DNA of 20,361 nt from Clostridia bacterium (GTDB lineage Bacteria; Bacillota; Clostridia; Oscillospirales; CAG-272), in contig JAFQPC010000098.1 of assembly GCA_017411935.1 (NCBI GenBank), positions 1 to 20,361 on the forward strand, given 5' to 3'. A program made the position numbers and the translations under genes. The notes beneath the pieces are model-generated. The model did not search any database, was not told where the DNA came from, and was given only the letters and a program-made list of their open reading frames with translations. Of the stretch, positions 6,488-14,128 are shown one piece after another (the stretch's first letter is position 1; each line of letters starts with the position of its first letter).

Positions 6488-7597
6488 TTAATGTTTTAAC
6501 GTTTCACCTTTGAACCAAAATCCTGTGCGAAGCGTTCCGTTTTGATCGATGATACGGCTCTTGAGACGTCCCTCGCGGTAAAAGCTCCAAAGGATTTCAT
6601 AGATCAGGACAACATACGGCTTGAAACAGCCCGTGGGGGAAGCAAATTTACTGTCCACCATCGGCTCGTGCCACGCGTCGCGCCACTCCTCGTAGGCGGG
6701 AAAATCGTAAATCGACTTGGGATCGGCTTCGGTTGCCGTCGAAAGGATTGCCTCGATTCGATCATAAAAGAGCTTTTTGGTGCGCGCATCAGCTTGCTCT
6801 ACACGGACGCCGTCCATCGTCGTCGAGCAAAGCGTCACACCGCCCGCCGTGACCTGCGCCACGCTCGTAGGCGGAAGCAAGGTAATCGGTATATTTACAA
6901 ACGTGTCGGGAAACGAGATCGGGGTGGTCGAAAGATAAACCTCTCCCTCACCAACGCCAAAAAACATCGGACGGCTCAGCGTTCCGACCGTGATCGTGTC
7001 GGGCGTGCGCTCGTGTACACCGAGCATAATAATATCGGCGGGAATACTGCCCAAAGTGTCACGGAAGGCGCGTGCCATCGTTTGCTTTTCCTCGCCATCC
7101 TTGGCAGCCGCCATCGTTTCTCCCACCGTCAGCGCGTAATATTCCGAGGGGTGGAAGCCGCGACCGTCGGGCAGAGGAAGATTCCACTTCGGCTTGTCGG
7201 TCACCACTCCGCTACGCACGGGAAGACCGCGACGGTACAGATCGGTCATTGCCGCGTCAAAGGCAGCAAAAAATTCGGGACAAAGCGCATCGCGGAAGGT
7301 TCCGTTGAGCACAAACGCGCCGCGCGCATCGGCAGAAAGAAAGGGGTGCCCATGCTCAATATAATTGCCCGCCGTACGCGAATGAATCAATCCCACCGTG
7401 CCGGGGAGATCGATCGCATCGGTCGAGCGAAGCAATTCGTCCACGTCGCCGATGACCTTTCGCCAATGGAGCTTGCCCTCGTGAATCGTTGCGATTCCCG
7501 TGCTAAGACCGCCGTCGATATATTCGGTTTTCTTTAACATTTCAATCAGAATCGGTGCCGCGCGACGAGAACCCGCATAGCCTGCAATGATACACAT
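6488..7597 (-). CDS. Class-II glutamine-amidotransferase-like (Ntn) protein
   Basis: 369 residues. Translation from the ATG at 7597 gives MCIIAGYAG, placing Cys2 for exposure as the N-terminal nucleophile of an Ntn-hydrolase glutaminase. Further family-like elements are GLIHSRTAGN (Arg74, where GlmS/PurF-type domains have a glutamine-binding Arg), HPFL (84-87) and FVLNGTFRD (Asn98-Gly99, the oxyanion-hole region). No SIS, phosphoribosyltransferase or synthase domain follows; residues 190-369 match nothing I recognise, so the acceptor reaction is unknown. A start at 7660 would bury the cysteine and was rejected; AAGGAG lies 9 nt before the chosen ATG. It is the first gene of the amidotransferase-HAD-HAD-GNAT operon. 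Confidence 0.75.
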   Translation of the reverse strand: MCIIAGYAGSRRAAPILIEMLKKTEYIDGGLSTGIATIHEGKLHWRKVIGDVDELLRSTDAIDLPGTVGLIHSRTAGNYIEHGHPFLSADARGAFVLNGTFRDALCPEFFAAFDAAMTDLYRRGLPVRSGVVTDKPKWNLPLPDGRGFHPSEYYALTVGETMAAAKDGEEKQTMARAFRDTLGSIPADIIMLGVHERTPDTITVGTLSRPMFFGVGEGEVYLSTTPISFPDTFVNIPITLLPPTSVAQVTAGGVTLCSTTMDGVRVEQADARTKKLFYDRIEAILSTATEADPKSIYDFPAYEEWRDAWHEPMVDSKFASPTGCFKPYVVLIYEILWSFYREGRLKSRIIDQNGTLRTGFWFKGETLKH

Positions 7598-7631
7598 CAG
7601 AAAAATCTCCTTGGATCTGTTTTTCGTGTCC

Positions 7632-7660
7632 ATTATAACATAAAGGAACGGAAAATGCAA
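7632..7660 (-). promoter_or_regulatory. Sigma-A promoter of the amidotransferase-HAD operon
   Basis: On the - strand, TTGCAT (7660-7655), a 17-nt spacer and TATAAT (7637-7632) with an upstream TG. It is about 35 nt before the start codon. The -35 box touches the left arm of the long inverted repeat at 7659-7704. Confidence 0.8.
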
Positions 7661-7966
7661 TAAAAGAGCGGCAAATTAATATCAGCACCGATAACGAAGT
7701 TTTAAATTTTTGACAGTCAGAAACAAAAAAGGCTCCCCCTTTGGGGGAGCTGTCACCGTAAGGTGACTGAGAGGGCATTCCGTCAAGAACCCTCTCCGTC
7801 ACGCTACATACTTCGCTTCGCTTCGTTGCGAGTTTTCTTACGAAAACTCGGCGTGCCACCTCTCCCAAAAGGAGAGGCTATTTTTATGCCATTCTTCGAT
7901 AAGAAGACCGTTGTTTTGTGATAAACCTTCGTTATCGGACATCAAATGATCTTACCGCTCTTTTAT
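7659..7966. repeat. 46-nt inverted repeat arms flanking a MITE-like element
   Basis: The left arm (7659-7704) and the reverse complement of the right arm (7921-7966) align without gaps. The outer 13 nt AATAAAAGAGCGG and the inner CCGATAACGAAG are identical, the ends match as TTTA, and the middle 16 nt are only partly conserved. The right arm overlaps the rluD stop codon and the left arm touches the promoter of the amidotransferase operon. The MITE-like copy at 7725-7885 lies inside. Confidence 0.75.
7725..7885 (+). mobile_element. MITE-like palindromic element, copy 1
   Basis: Ends are AAAAGGCTCCCCC and GGAGAGGCTATTTTT, which are imperfect terminal inverted repeats. The left end folds as GCTCCCCC-TTT-GGGGGAGC. 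Internal landmarks CTGAGAGGG, CCCTCTCCGTCA and GCCACCTCTCCCAAA occur in the same order and orientation in the copy at 19401-19520. This copy is about 40 nt longer, with extra hairpin-forming sequence around 7801-7855. It encodes no protein; non-autonomous mobility is inferred from the repeat structure. Confidence 0.8.
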
Positions 7967-8958
7967 TCGCATTCCTTGCGCAGAAGCGCGAGCAATTCTT
8001 CAAAATCCGCGGGGAGCGGGATCTCAAAGGTCATCTCGGCGCCGTTTTTCGGATGTGTCAGCATCAGCTTTGCCGCCACGAGACACTGTCCCGCGAGAAG
8101 CTTTGCGTGCTTCTTTTCAAACGCCGTACCGCCACCGCCGTACAGCTCGTCACCGAGCAAGGGGTGTCCGATCGACGACAGATGCACACGGATCTGATGC
8201 GTGCGCCCCGTTTCGAGCTCACAGCGAACGAGCGAGTACCGACCGAGCCGCTCGACAACGCTCCAATGCGTCACCGCATCTCTTGCGCGCTTGGCGGGGT
8301 CACGCACGACCGCCATTCGCTTGCGGTCGACGGGGTGTCGACCGATCGGCGCATCGACCGTTCCCTCATCCTCGCGGAAATTTCCCTGTACGATGGCATA
8401 ATAAATTCTGCGGATCTCGTGCGTTTTGATTCGCTCGGCAAGATACAGATGCGCCGCGTCGTTCTTTGCCACAACGAGAAGTCCCTCGGTATCCTTGTCA
8501 ATTCGATGCACGATCCCCGGTCGAATGACGCCGCCGATGCCCGAAAGGCTTCCCTTGCAATGATAGAGAAGCGCATTGACGAGCGTTCCCGTCGGATTGC
8601 CCGCCGCGGGATGAACGACCATCCCCTTGGGCTTGTGCACAACGACGATGTCCTCGTCCTCATAAATAATGTTGAGCGGAATATTTTCGGGCTCGGCACG
8701 GTCGGGGGTCGGCGTGGGAAGCGCGACACAATAAACTGCTCCTGCCACGACCTTATCTTTTTTGGAAACCGTTCTTCCGCCGACCGTCACGCGTCCCGTC
8801 TCCATCAGTCGAACCGCCGCCGATCGCGTCAGTTCACTTTTTTCCGAGAGAAAGACGTCAGCGCGTTTTCCCGCATCGTTCGCCTCGGCAAGAAGCTCGA
8901 GCGTCGAACCCTCGTCGAGCTCCTCGATGTATTCCTGATCTTCCAAAAACTCAGACAT
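7963..8958 (-). CDS. rluD: RluD-family 23S rRNA pseudouridine synthase
   Basis: 331 residues. It converts uridines of RNA (in E. coli RluD, helix 69 of 23S rRNA) to pseudouridine. Seen: an acidic N-terminal stretch of about 25 residues, an S4-like RNA-binding domain (about 28-85, with RADVFLSEK and TGRVTVGG), then the catalytic domain with VVVHKPKGMVVHP and HRIDKDTEGLLVVAK (catalytic Asp154), and a C-terminal ETGRTHQIRVHL block. Family members usually read HRLDKDTSGL, so Ile and Glu are minor substitutions. The start overlaps the lspA stop by 8 nt. It is the last gene of the miaA-ylm-lsp operon; its stop codon lies within the right arm of the long inverted repeat. Confidence 0.93.
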   Translation of the reverse strand: MSEFLEDQEYIEELDEGSTLELLAEANDAGKRADVFLSEKSELTRSAAVRLMETGRVTVGGRTVSKKDKVVAGAVYCVALPTPTPDRAEPENIPLNIIYEDEDIVVVHKPKGMVVHPAAGNPTGTLVNALLYHCKGSLSGIGGVIRPGIVHRIDKDTEGLLVVAKNDAAHLYLAERIKTHEIRRIYYAIVQGNFREDEGTVDAPIGRHPVDRKRMAVVRDPAKRARDAVTHWSVVERLGRYSLVRCELETGRTHQIRVHLSSIGHPLLGDELYGGGGTAFEKKHAKLLAGQCLVAAKLMLTHPKNGAEMTFEIPLPADFEELLALLRKECE

Positions 8959-9466
8959 TCTGTCCTCCGTCGGTTTCTTTTTCGGCTTTTTCTGCCTTTT
9001 CTTTTCGCCAGTCCCCGATCATCGAAACGATGAGCCAGACGAGCAAAATGCCCGCGCCGACACAGACACACGCATCGGCAAAATTAAACACCCACATCCA
9101 AAGATTCGGAAACGCGCAAAAGTCGATCATATCAATCACATACGGAAGCCGTATGCGGTCGATCATATTTCCGATGCCGCCGCCGATAATGAGCGACATC
9201 GCCACACACGCCCACACGCGTTCGGGGCGGAACTTCCAAAGGTATATCAAAAGCGCAACGATCGCCACCGACGAGATGAGCATAAAGACCCATCGGTGAT
9301 CGGAAAGCATTCCGAACGCCGCGCCCTCATTCTGCACGTAAGTAAAATGAAGCACATTGGGAATGACTGCCACCGATTCGCCCTCGGCGAGCATTGCCAC
9401 CGTCAGGAGCTTGGTCGCTTGATCCACAAGGACCGATGCGGCAATCACACAAAGCCAGATCCACAT
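8951..9466 (-). CDS. lspA: Lipoprotein signal peptidase (signal peptidase II)
   Basis: 171 residues, a four-helix inner-membrane aspartyl protease that removes the signal peptide from diacylglyceryl-modified prolipoproteins. Hydrophobic helices fall at about 1-22, 58-77, 84-100 and 126-152. Conserved blocks are DQATK, NEGAAFG, GGGIGNMIDRIR, VIDMIDF (catalytic Asp112) and FNFADA (catalytic Asp131). The C-terminal tail (DWRKEKAEKAEKE) is charged and probably cytosolic. The gene follows ylmH after 33 nt and overlaps rluD by 8 nt; an lspA-rluD pair is a common arrangement in Firmicutes. Confidence 0.96.
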   Translation of the reverse strand: MWIWLCVIAASVLVDQATKLLTVAMLAEGESVAVIPNVLHFTYVQNEGAAFGMLSDHRWVFMLISSVAIVALLIYLWKFRPERVWACVAMSLIIGGGIGNMIDRIRLPYVIDMIDFCAFPNLWMWVFNFADACVCVGAGILLVWLIVSMIGDWRKEKAEKAEKETDGGQNV

Positions 9467-9499
9467 AAATTTCTCTCTTTTCGTTTTTTCGTTTGTCTT

Positions 9500-10306
9500 T
9501 TATTCGTATTTTTCCGCCAAAAGGCGAAGTCTTCCCTTTTTGGTCTTCTCGGCGAGGGAGATCACGCGATAGCGTCCTACGCCGCGCACCGAAAGAATGG
9601 CGGGAACTTCGACCGTACGGTCGGGACGCGTTTCTTTTTCGAAGTTGAGCTCGACAAGCTCGCGTTCGACGCACTCTCTCGCACGTTCCCGCGAGAGCCG
9701 ACACAGCGCCGCCACGACGCAGTCAAGACGCGCGGATGCGACGGTATCCGAGATCGGCGTCATCCGACGCTCGGGACAGATCGTTCGAAGCTCGTCCGCA
9801 TCGACGAGGGAGAGCGTTACCTTATCATTCCCCACACGTTCAAGATGCGTCAAAAGAAACGGAACGATCCCACTCTCACAAAGCACGACCGCTTCTCTTT
9901 GCCCCTCACCGCACGGGAGAATATCTCCCATCACGCTCCGTGTAAGCCCAAGCCCGAGAAGCGATCCCAGAAAGTCGCGGTGCGAAAGCGCACGGTAGCC
10001 GCTTCCGCGGACGCGAAGCGCTGAGATCTCGCTCGCAAAGCCAAAGTCGCAAAGCGCGTCGGAAAGGTTCTCCTCGTCTTCGATCTCGATATATTCGGGC
10101 AACAGATACAGCCGTCTTCGCTCGGCATTGGGAATGCCGCCAAACGAGATGGCACGCACGCCACCTTTCGCAAGATAGCCCTCGGCAAAATGCCTCTCTC
10201 TGGGAGATAAAAAAGGAGAGATCGCGACCTCTCCCTTTGCCGAACGAGCCGTAAGGTCGTCCAGTCGGGCAAACAGGAGCCCGAATTCCTCTTGATTTCG
10301 TTCCAT
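9500..10306 (-). CDS. ylmH: YlmH-family S4-domain RNA-binding protein
   Basis: 268 residues. The family consists of an N-terminal domain (about 1-175) plus a C-terminal S4 RNA-binding domain. In Bacillus, YlmH has been linked to ribosome rescue or quality control and lies in the division-associated ylm cluster. Seen: SPRERHFAE near residue 35, RDFLGSLLGLGLTRSVMGDI (about 125-145), and an S4-like C-terminus with ARLDCVVAALCRLSRERA followed by VRGVGRYRVIS. The start was chosen at the ATG preceded by GGAGA at 8 nt. It lies 17 nt after yggT and 33 nt before lspA. Membership rests on motif order plus neighbourhood. Confidence 0.88.
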   Translation of the reverse strand: MERNQEEFGLLFARLDDLTARSAKGEVAISPFLSPRERHFAEGYLAKGGVRAISFGGIPNAERRRLYLLPEYIEIEDEENLSDALCDFGFASEISALRVRGSGYRALSHRDFLGSLLGLGLTRSVMGDILPCGEGQREAVVLCESGIVPFLLTHLERVGNDKVTLSLVDADELRTICPERRMTPISDTVASARLDCVVAALCRLSRERARECVERELVELNFEKETRPDRTVEVPAILSVRGVGRYRVISLAEKTKKGRLRLLAEKYE

Positions 10307-10323
10307 TTGGTTTTCTCCGTCTC

Positions 10324-10593
10324 TCACATTGCCAGCACGAACGAAAGCAAGCTCAGCAAAAGATACGAGACCATAAAGGAAATGTCGATCGGCAGGTTCT
10401 GAAACCAACCGAGCTTTTCAAACAACAGTCGGATGGGCACGATGAAGGGCTCGGTGATCGCATATAAAAAGTCAACGAACTTGTTGGAATCAATGGGAAA
10501 CCAAGAAAGGATCGCACGAAGCATCATTGCGATCTGAATCCCCAGAAGCAACAGTACGACGATGTCCGTTACAACGGTCAAAACGGTTGGCAA
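10324..10593 (-). CDS. yggT: YggT-family small membrane protein
   Basis: 89 residues with two hydrophobic segments (about 3-30 and 66-88). Between them lies the family loop PIDSNKFVDFLYAITEPFIV, followed by PIRLLF. The family is widespread next to sepF/yggS/ylmH; roles in division-site organisation or osmotic tolerance have been proposed but are not firmly established. The frame begins at TTG, preceded by GGAGG at 8 nt, and no better ATG exists at the N-terminus, so this is a strong ribosome binding site with a weak start codon. It is separated from sepF by 133 nt containing a stable hairpin. Confidence 0.88.
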   Translation of the reverse strand: MPTVLTVVTDIVVLLLLGIQIAMMLRAILSWFPIDSNKFVDFLYAITEPFIVPIRLLFEKLGWFQNLPIDISFMVSYLLLSLLSFVLAM

Positions 10594-10657
10594 AATAGAG
10601 TCCTCCTTCGGTCGGATACCCCGACGCGTATTTCATCTCGGCAAAAAAACGCCGATG

Positions 10658-10686
10658 GGTCTGTTGCACACAAGGTGCAACAGACC
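10658..10686 (-). terminator. Stable hairpin between sepF and yggT, possible attenuator
   Basis: On the - strand, GGTCTGTTGCAC-CTTGT-GTGCAACAGACC forms a perfect 12-bp stem with a 5-nt loop. A run of seven T follows about 9 nt later, so it is not a textbook terminator. It could attenuate, or stabilise the sepF 3' end. No promoter was found between it and yggT. Confidence 0.55.
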
Positions 10687-10726
10687 GTCTTTGACTTCTG
10701 TCAATTGTTCTCAGATCCTGTCAAGA

Positions 10727-11146
10727 TCAGTCAGCGCTGACCATCGTCTCGATCGAGCTGACGTCGACGTTCTTGGGAGCAACCACGATCGTGCTCTTGC
10801 TGACACGGGTCATCACGCCGCCTGCGACGTGAACAGCACCCTGCAGGTAAGAAACTACGCGAAGTGCGAGGCTCTGATCCTTTTCCAGACCCTCTACGTT
10901 CATCAGAACGGTGTTACCGTTCATCATCAGGTTGGCGATCTCAACGGCATCCTTGAACTCCTTGGGGTTCACGATCTTGAGCGCAGCGGTAGCGGGAGCA
11001 CCGAACGCAGGTGCGGGCTCTGCGGGAGCACCGAAGATCGCGTCCTCGTTCTCCTCTGCTTCCATCGTGTCAAAGCCTTCGTCTGCAGCAAATGCGCCAT
11101 TGTCCTCGAACTCATCGTAATTGTCGGTCTTCTTGAATTTCAACAT
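10727..11146 (-). CDS. sepF: SepF cell-division protein
   Basis: 139 residues, a cytoplasmic FtsZ-associated protein that anchors the Z-ring and shapes the septum in Firmicutes. The N-terminus MLKFKKTDNYDEF is where membrane-tethering helices usually lie, though it is more acidic and less amphipathic than in Bacillus. Next is an acidic, Ala/Pro-rich linker (about 15-55), then the conserved C-terminal domain (about 56-130) with ALKIVNPKEFKDAVEIA, GNTVLMNVEGL and SYLQGAVHVAGG. A GGAGG lies 6 nt before the ATG. It is preceded by yggS and followed by yggT, as in other ylm clusters. Confidence 0.94.
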   Translation of the reverse strand: MLKFKKTDNYDEFEDNGAFAADEGFDTMEAEENEDAIFGAPAEPAPAFGAPATAALKIVNPKEFKDAVEIANLMMNGNTVLMNVEGLEKDQSLALRVVSYLQGAVHVAGGVMTRVSKSTIVVAPKNVDVSSIETMVSAD

Positions 11147-11189
11147 AACTTCCTCCGATTTTTATTTATATTTTTTTATTTTTTCTTTG

Positions 11190-11900
11190 TTAGGTATGAA
11201 CGAAAAGCCCGCGTCCGATCCGAACGAGATCCGAGCCCGAGGCGATCGCCTCTTCAAAGCTCTCACTCATCCCCATCGAAAGGATCGGTTTTTCGGTCCT
11301 ATTTATATTATGCAATTTTTTTGTCCAAATGTCAAGAACTTGTTTGTAAGTTCTTCGAAAATATTTCAAATAATCTTCTTTTTCGTCACATTTCGGTGCC
11401 ATCGTCATAAAACCGCAAAGGCGCAGGTGAGGATATTCCGAAAGACGATCGCAAAATGCCTCGACTTCGGCAGGGGCGAGTCCGCCCTTGTTTTCCTCCT
11501 CTCCGCTATTGATCTCAACAAGCACGTCCATCGTAATCCCTCGCTTTGCCGCTTGCTTTTCGATCTCGGCGGCAAGACGCTCGGAATCGAGCGAATGGAT
11601 CATCACAACCTTGTCGATGATATATTTTACCTTGTTGGTCTGAAGCGAACCGATAAAATGAAAGCGAACTCCCTCTCGCATCTCTCCGAGTGCCTCGTAG
11701 TGCGCAAGAAGCTGTTGCACACGGTTCTCTCCGAGCTCGCGTACGCCGAGCTCACACAGTGCGCGGATCTCTCCGTCGTCGGCATATTTGACCGCGGCGA
11801 TCATTCCGACGCTTCCCGCTTCGCGTCCTGCCGCGGCTTCTGCGGCACGGATACGCTCCGTGATCGCGTCCAGATTTTTTTGAATGTATTCGTATGCCAC
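11190..11900 (-). CDS. yggS: YggS/PROSC pyridoxal-phosphate homeostasis protein
   Basis: 236 residues, a single-domain TIM-barrel PLP-binding protein (YlmE in Bacillus) that buffers cellular PLP; no enzymatic activity is known. Seen: the PLP lysine in IAAVKYAD (Lys38), GENRVQQL, FHFIGSLQTNKVK, and the C-terminal SMGMSESFEEAI and VRIGRGLF, which hold the phosphate-binding loop. The start codon is GTG, only 2 nt after the stop of the preceding gene, with a weak GGTGG upstream, so translation is probably coupled. Length matches the family. It is followed by sepF after 43 nt. Confidence 0.95.
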   Translation of the reverse strand: MAYEYIQKNLDAITERIRAAEAAAGREAGSVGMIAAVKYADDGEIRALCELGVRELGENRVQQLLAHYEALGEMREGVRFHFIGSLQTNKVKYIIDKVVMIHSLDSERLAAEIEKQAAKRGITMDVLVEINSGEEENKGGLAPAEVEAFCDRLSEYPHLRLCGFMTMAPKCDEKEDYLKYFRRTYKQVLDIWTKKLHNINRTEKPILSMGMSESFEEAIASGSDLVRIGRGLFVHT

Positions 11901-11902
11901 GC

Positions 11903-13129
11903 TCAGTTCACCACCATTCCGTCAAAAAGTTGTTTTCCGTTGAGAATGATCAGATCGTTGACCTGAAGATATTCGACCTCCCCGTCGCCCTCAAGTCCCG
12001 ACTTCACAAGATAATAATCACTGCCCTCATAAAGAATATCAATCTGTCGGAAATGTACCACGCTTCCGCGCAGAATATAGACTCCGCGCATTCCGTCGAG
12101 CTTTTTCACACAGTCCTTCGGAACGTAAATTCCACTCGTCGAATCGACCGTGATCCGCACGCTCTGACGGCGCAGAAGCGAAAAATCCTCGGGCAATCGG
12201 TCACACGAGAGAACGATGAGCCAAACGCCCTGCTCCGAATCCTCAATACTCTTTTCAAACGTCATCGGGAGAGACGTTCTTCCGTTCTCCTCAAAGAGAA
12301 CGTCGTACACGCCTCCGTCCTCAAAATATTTTTGCTCGCCCGGCTTCACGGGAATCACGAGATACCACTCGCTCGTATAAGAAATTTTTCCGTAGGCGTT
12401 CGCGGTCGATGCGGGAGAAGATTCGATCAGATCAAAGAAGCTCTCCCCCGTCAAGCTCTCAATTGCCGCACCGGTAAATGTGTTCTCAAAGCCGTCGGGC
12501 GAGGAATAGAAATATCCGCTCTGCTTTGCCGAGTAGCTTGTCCCCGTTCCGCAGGATGAGAGGAGCTCCTCACGTTCGGCACGCAATGCTTCCAGCGTCT
12601 TCGAGGCAGCAGCCTGCTCGCCGTTCCAAAGCGTGTCCATTTGATTGAGTCCCGTCAGAAGCTGGTTCACCTCGGAAGAAAGACCTCCGCTCTCGCCCGA
12701 AGCGAGCATTTTGATGAGCGTTCCGTAGGAGTCGTTCACCGAATCCTTGACCTTTGAGGGGTCAGTACTTCCCCCAAGTCCGTCCATACTTTGCTCAAGG
12801 AGCTTGATCTCGCTGTCAATGCGCCTCAGGCGTCCTTGAAGATCGGCTCCGCCCTCGTATACCGTGGCAAGTGTCTGCCCACGGGAAACCTTCGTGCCGT
12901 CCGAGACGGCATAATCGGCAAGTCCGCCACCCTTGGCAGTCAGCAGCGTTTCGTCGCGGAAAAAGTAGCCGTCATAGCTGAGCGTCGTGTGCTCGGTCGT
13001 AACTCCCGCCGCAAAGGTAGAAAGCTCACCGTCAAAAAGACCGATCAGATGATAGAGCGTGTAGACCGCCACGAGCAAGCAAACAAGTCCGACGGCAAAT
13101 CGGTTTTTCAAAAGCTTTTTTCCTCGCAT
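11903..13129 (-). CDS. HlyD/membrane-fusion-like single-pass protein
   Basis: 408 residues. One N-terminal transmembrane helix (about 10-31) is followed by an extracytoplasmic region. It contains a lipoyl/barrel-like start (about 45-92, with LADYAVSDGTKVSRGQTLATVYEG), a helical hairpin-like stretch (about 95-190), and beta-rich C-terminal parts. The order resembles HlyD/RND adaptor subunits, but no partner ABC or RND pump gene is adjacent. It sits between miaA (60 nt upstream) and yggS (2 nt downstream), inside a division cluster, so an envelope role linked to division is possible; that is inference. An AAAGGAG is placed correctly before the ATG. Confidence 0.7.
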   Translation of the reverse strand: MRGKKLLKNRFAVGLVCLLVAVYTLYHLIGLFDGELSTFAAGVTTEHTTLSYDGYFFRDETLLTAKGGGLADYAVSDGTKVSRGQTLATVYEGGADLQGRLRRIDSEIKLLEQSMDGLGGSTDPSKVKDSVNDSYGTLIKMLASGESGGLSSEVNQLLTGLNQMDTLWNGEQAAASKTLEALRAEREELLSSCGTGTSYSAKQSGYFYSSPDGFENTFTGAAIESLTGESFFDLIESSPASTANAYGKISYTSEWYLVIPVKPGEQKYFEDGGVYDVLFEENGRTSLPMTFEKSIEDSEQGVWLIVLSCDRLPEDFSLLRRQSVRITVDSTSGIYVPKDCVKKLDGMRGVYILRGSVVHFRQIDILYEGSDYYLVKSGLEGDGEVEYLQVNDLIILNGKQLFDGMVVN

Positions 13130-13189
13130 CGCACGCGCTCCTTTCCCATCGGTTTTTTCAATCCCTATTTTATATATTGTACCACAAAA

Positions 13190-14128
13190 TCAGAAATTTT
13201 GGAAGAGCTCCGACGCATTTTTTAAAAGATTTTTTTGTGTGGTTTCTCCCGATACCGTCAGCGGTCGGGCATAGGGCTTTGCCGAAAACCAGGTGATCTG
13301 CCGCTTGGCGTAGCGCCGCGTCGCCGTTTTGAGGTCTTCTGCCGCCTCGGCAAGAGAGACGTGTCCGTCAAGATAGGGCAAGATCTCCTTGTAGCCGATC
13401 GCCTGCGCCGCCGTACGGTTCTTCTCAAAGACCCCCTCGGCGCGAAGCGCAGCGGTCTCCTCGACAAGCCCATCGTCGATCATGATATCCACGCGGGCGT
13501 TGATGCGCTCGTACAGCTGCTCGCGGTTCTCATAACTCAGATAGAGCACGCACGCGTCATAGCGCATACCGCCCTCGAGCGAGCGACGGTCGAGCTCGGT
13601 TTTGGTAATCCCCGCGGTTCGGTAAATTTCGATCGCGCGAAGCACGCGCTTGACATTGTTCGGATGCGTTGCTTCGGCGCTCTCGCGGTCGATCTCATAC
13701 AGCTCGCGCCAAAGGGCATCCGCCCCCTCTCGCTCGTAGCGAGCCCAAAGCTCGGCGCGAAGATCTTCGTCCACTGTGTCGGGCGCGAGGTCGTTCTTTC
13801 GCAGAAGCGCGTCGAGATACAGCCCCGTGCCGCCGCAGACGATGGGAAGCTTTCCGCGAGACGAGATTTCCTCAATAGCGCGCGTGGCGAGGGACACGTA
13901 GTCGGCGCAGGAAAAGTCCTCATCGGGCTCGCAAACGTCGATCAGGTGATGAGGAACGCGCGCGAGCTCGTCTGCCGTCGGCTTCGCCGTGCCGATATTC
14001 ATACGACGGTAGATCTGCATCGAGTCGCAGGAGACGATCTCTCCCCCGAGCTCTTCCGCAAGAGCGAGCGCCAGCGCGCTCTTTCCGCTTGCCGTCGGTC
14101 CTGCGACGGCGATGATTTTTTCGTTCAT
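13190..14128 (-). CDS. miaA: tRNA dimethylallyltransferase
   Basis: 312 residues, the usual family length. It transfers a dimethylallyl group from DMAPP to N6 of A37 in tRNAs that read UNN codons. Seen: P-loop GPTASGKS (10-17), CDSMQIYRRMNIGTAKPT (about 34-51), VPHHLIDV, GGTGLYLDALL (family signature), and the C-terminal TRRYAKRQITWF block that contacts the tRNA anticodon. The ATG overlaps the stop of the DUF2442-HTH gene as ATGA, with AGAGGAAG upstream, so translation depends on that gene. It is followed by the membrane-fusion-like gene after 60 nt. Confidence 0.97.
   Translation of the reverse strand: MNEKIIAVAGPTASGKSALALALAEELGGEIVSCDSMQIYRRMNIGTAKPTADELARVPHHLIDVCEPDEDFSCADYVSLATRAIEEISSRGKLPIVCGGTGLYLDALLRKNDLAPDTVDEDLRAELWARYEREGADALWRELYEIDRESAEATHPNNVKRVLRAIEIYRTAGITKTELDRRSLEGGMRYDACVLYLSYENREQLYERINARVDIMIDDGLVEETAALRAEGVFEKNRTAAQAIGYKEILPYLDGHVSLAEAAEDLKTATRRYAKRQITWFSAKPYARPLTVSGETTQKNLLKNASELFQNF

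Noticed and set aside
6542-7537. 331-codon open frame on the + strand
   Set aside because: Antisense shadow of the amidotransferase-like gene; no ribosome binding site and a basic, low-complexity composition.
7542-7868. 108-codon frame across the MITE-like element on the - strand
   Set aside because: It runs through palindromic repeat DNA and the promoter of the amidotransferase gene, and would place the nucleophilic cysteine internally.
7918-9033. 371-codon open frame on the + strand
   Set aside because: Antisense to rluD and lspA, both of which have clear catalytic motifs.
13150-13185. Possible promoter (TACAAT) between miaA and the membrane-fusion-like gene
   Set aside because: The -10 box is good, but the hexamer 17 nt upstream (TTCCAA) matches the -35 consensus poorly; it is not called as a feature.
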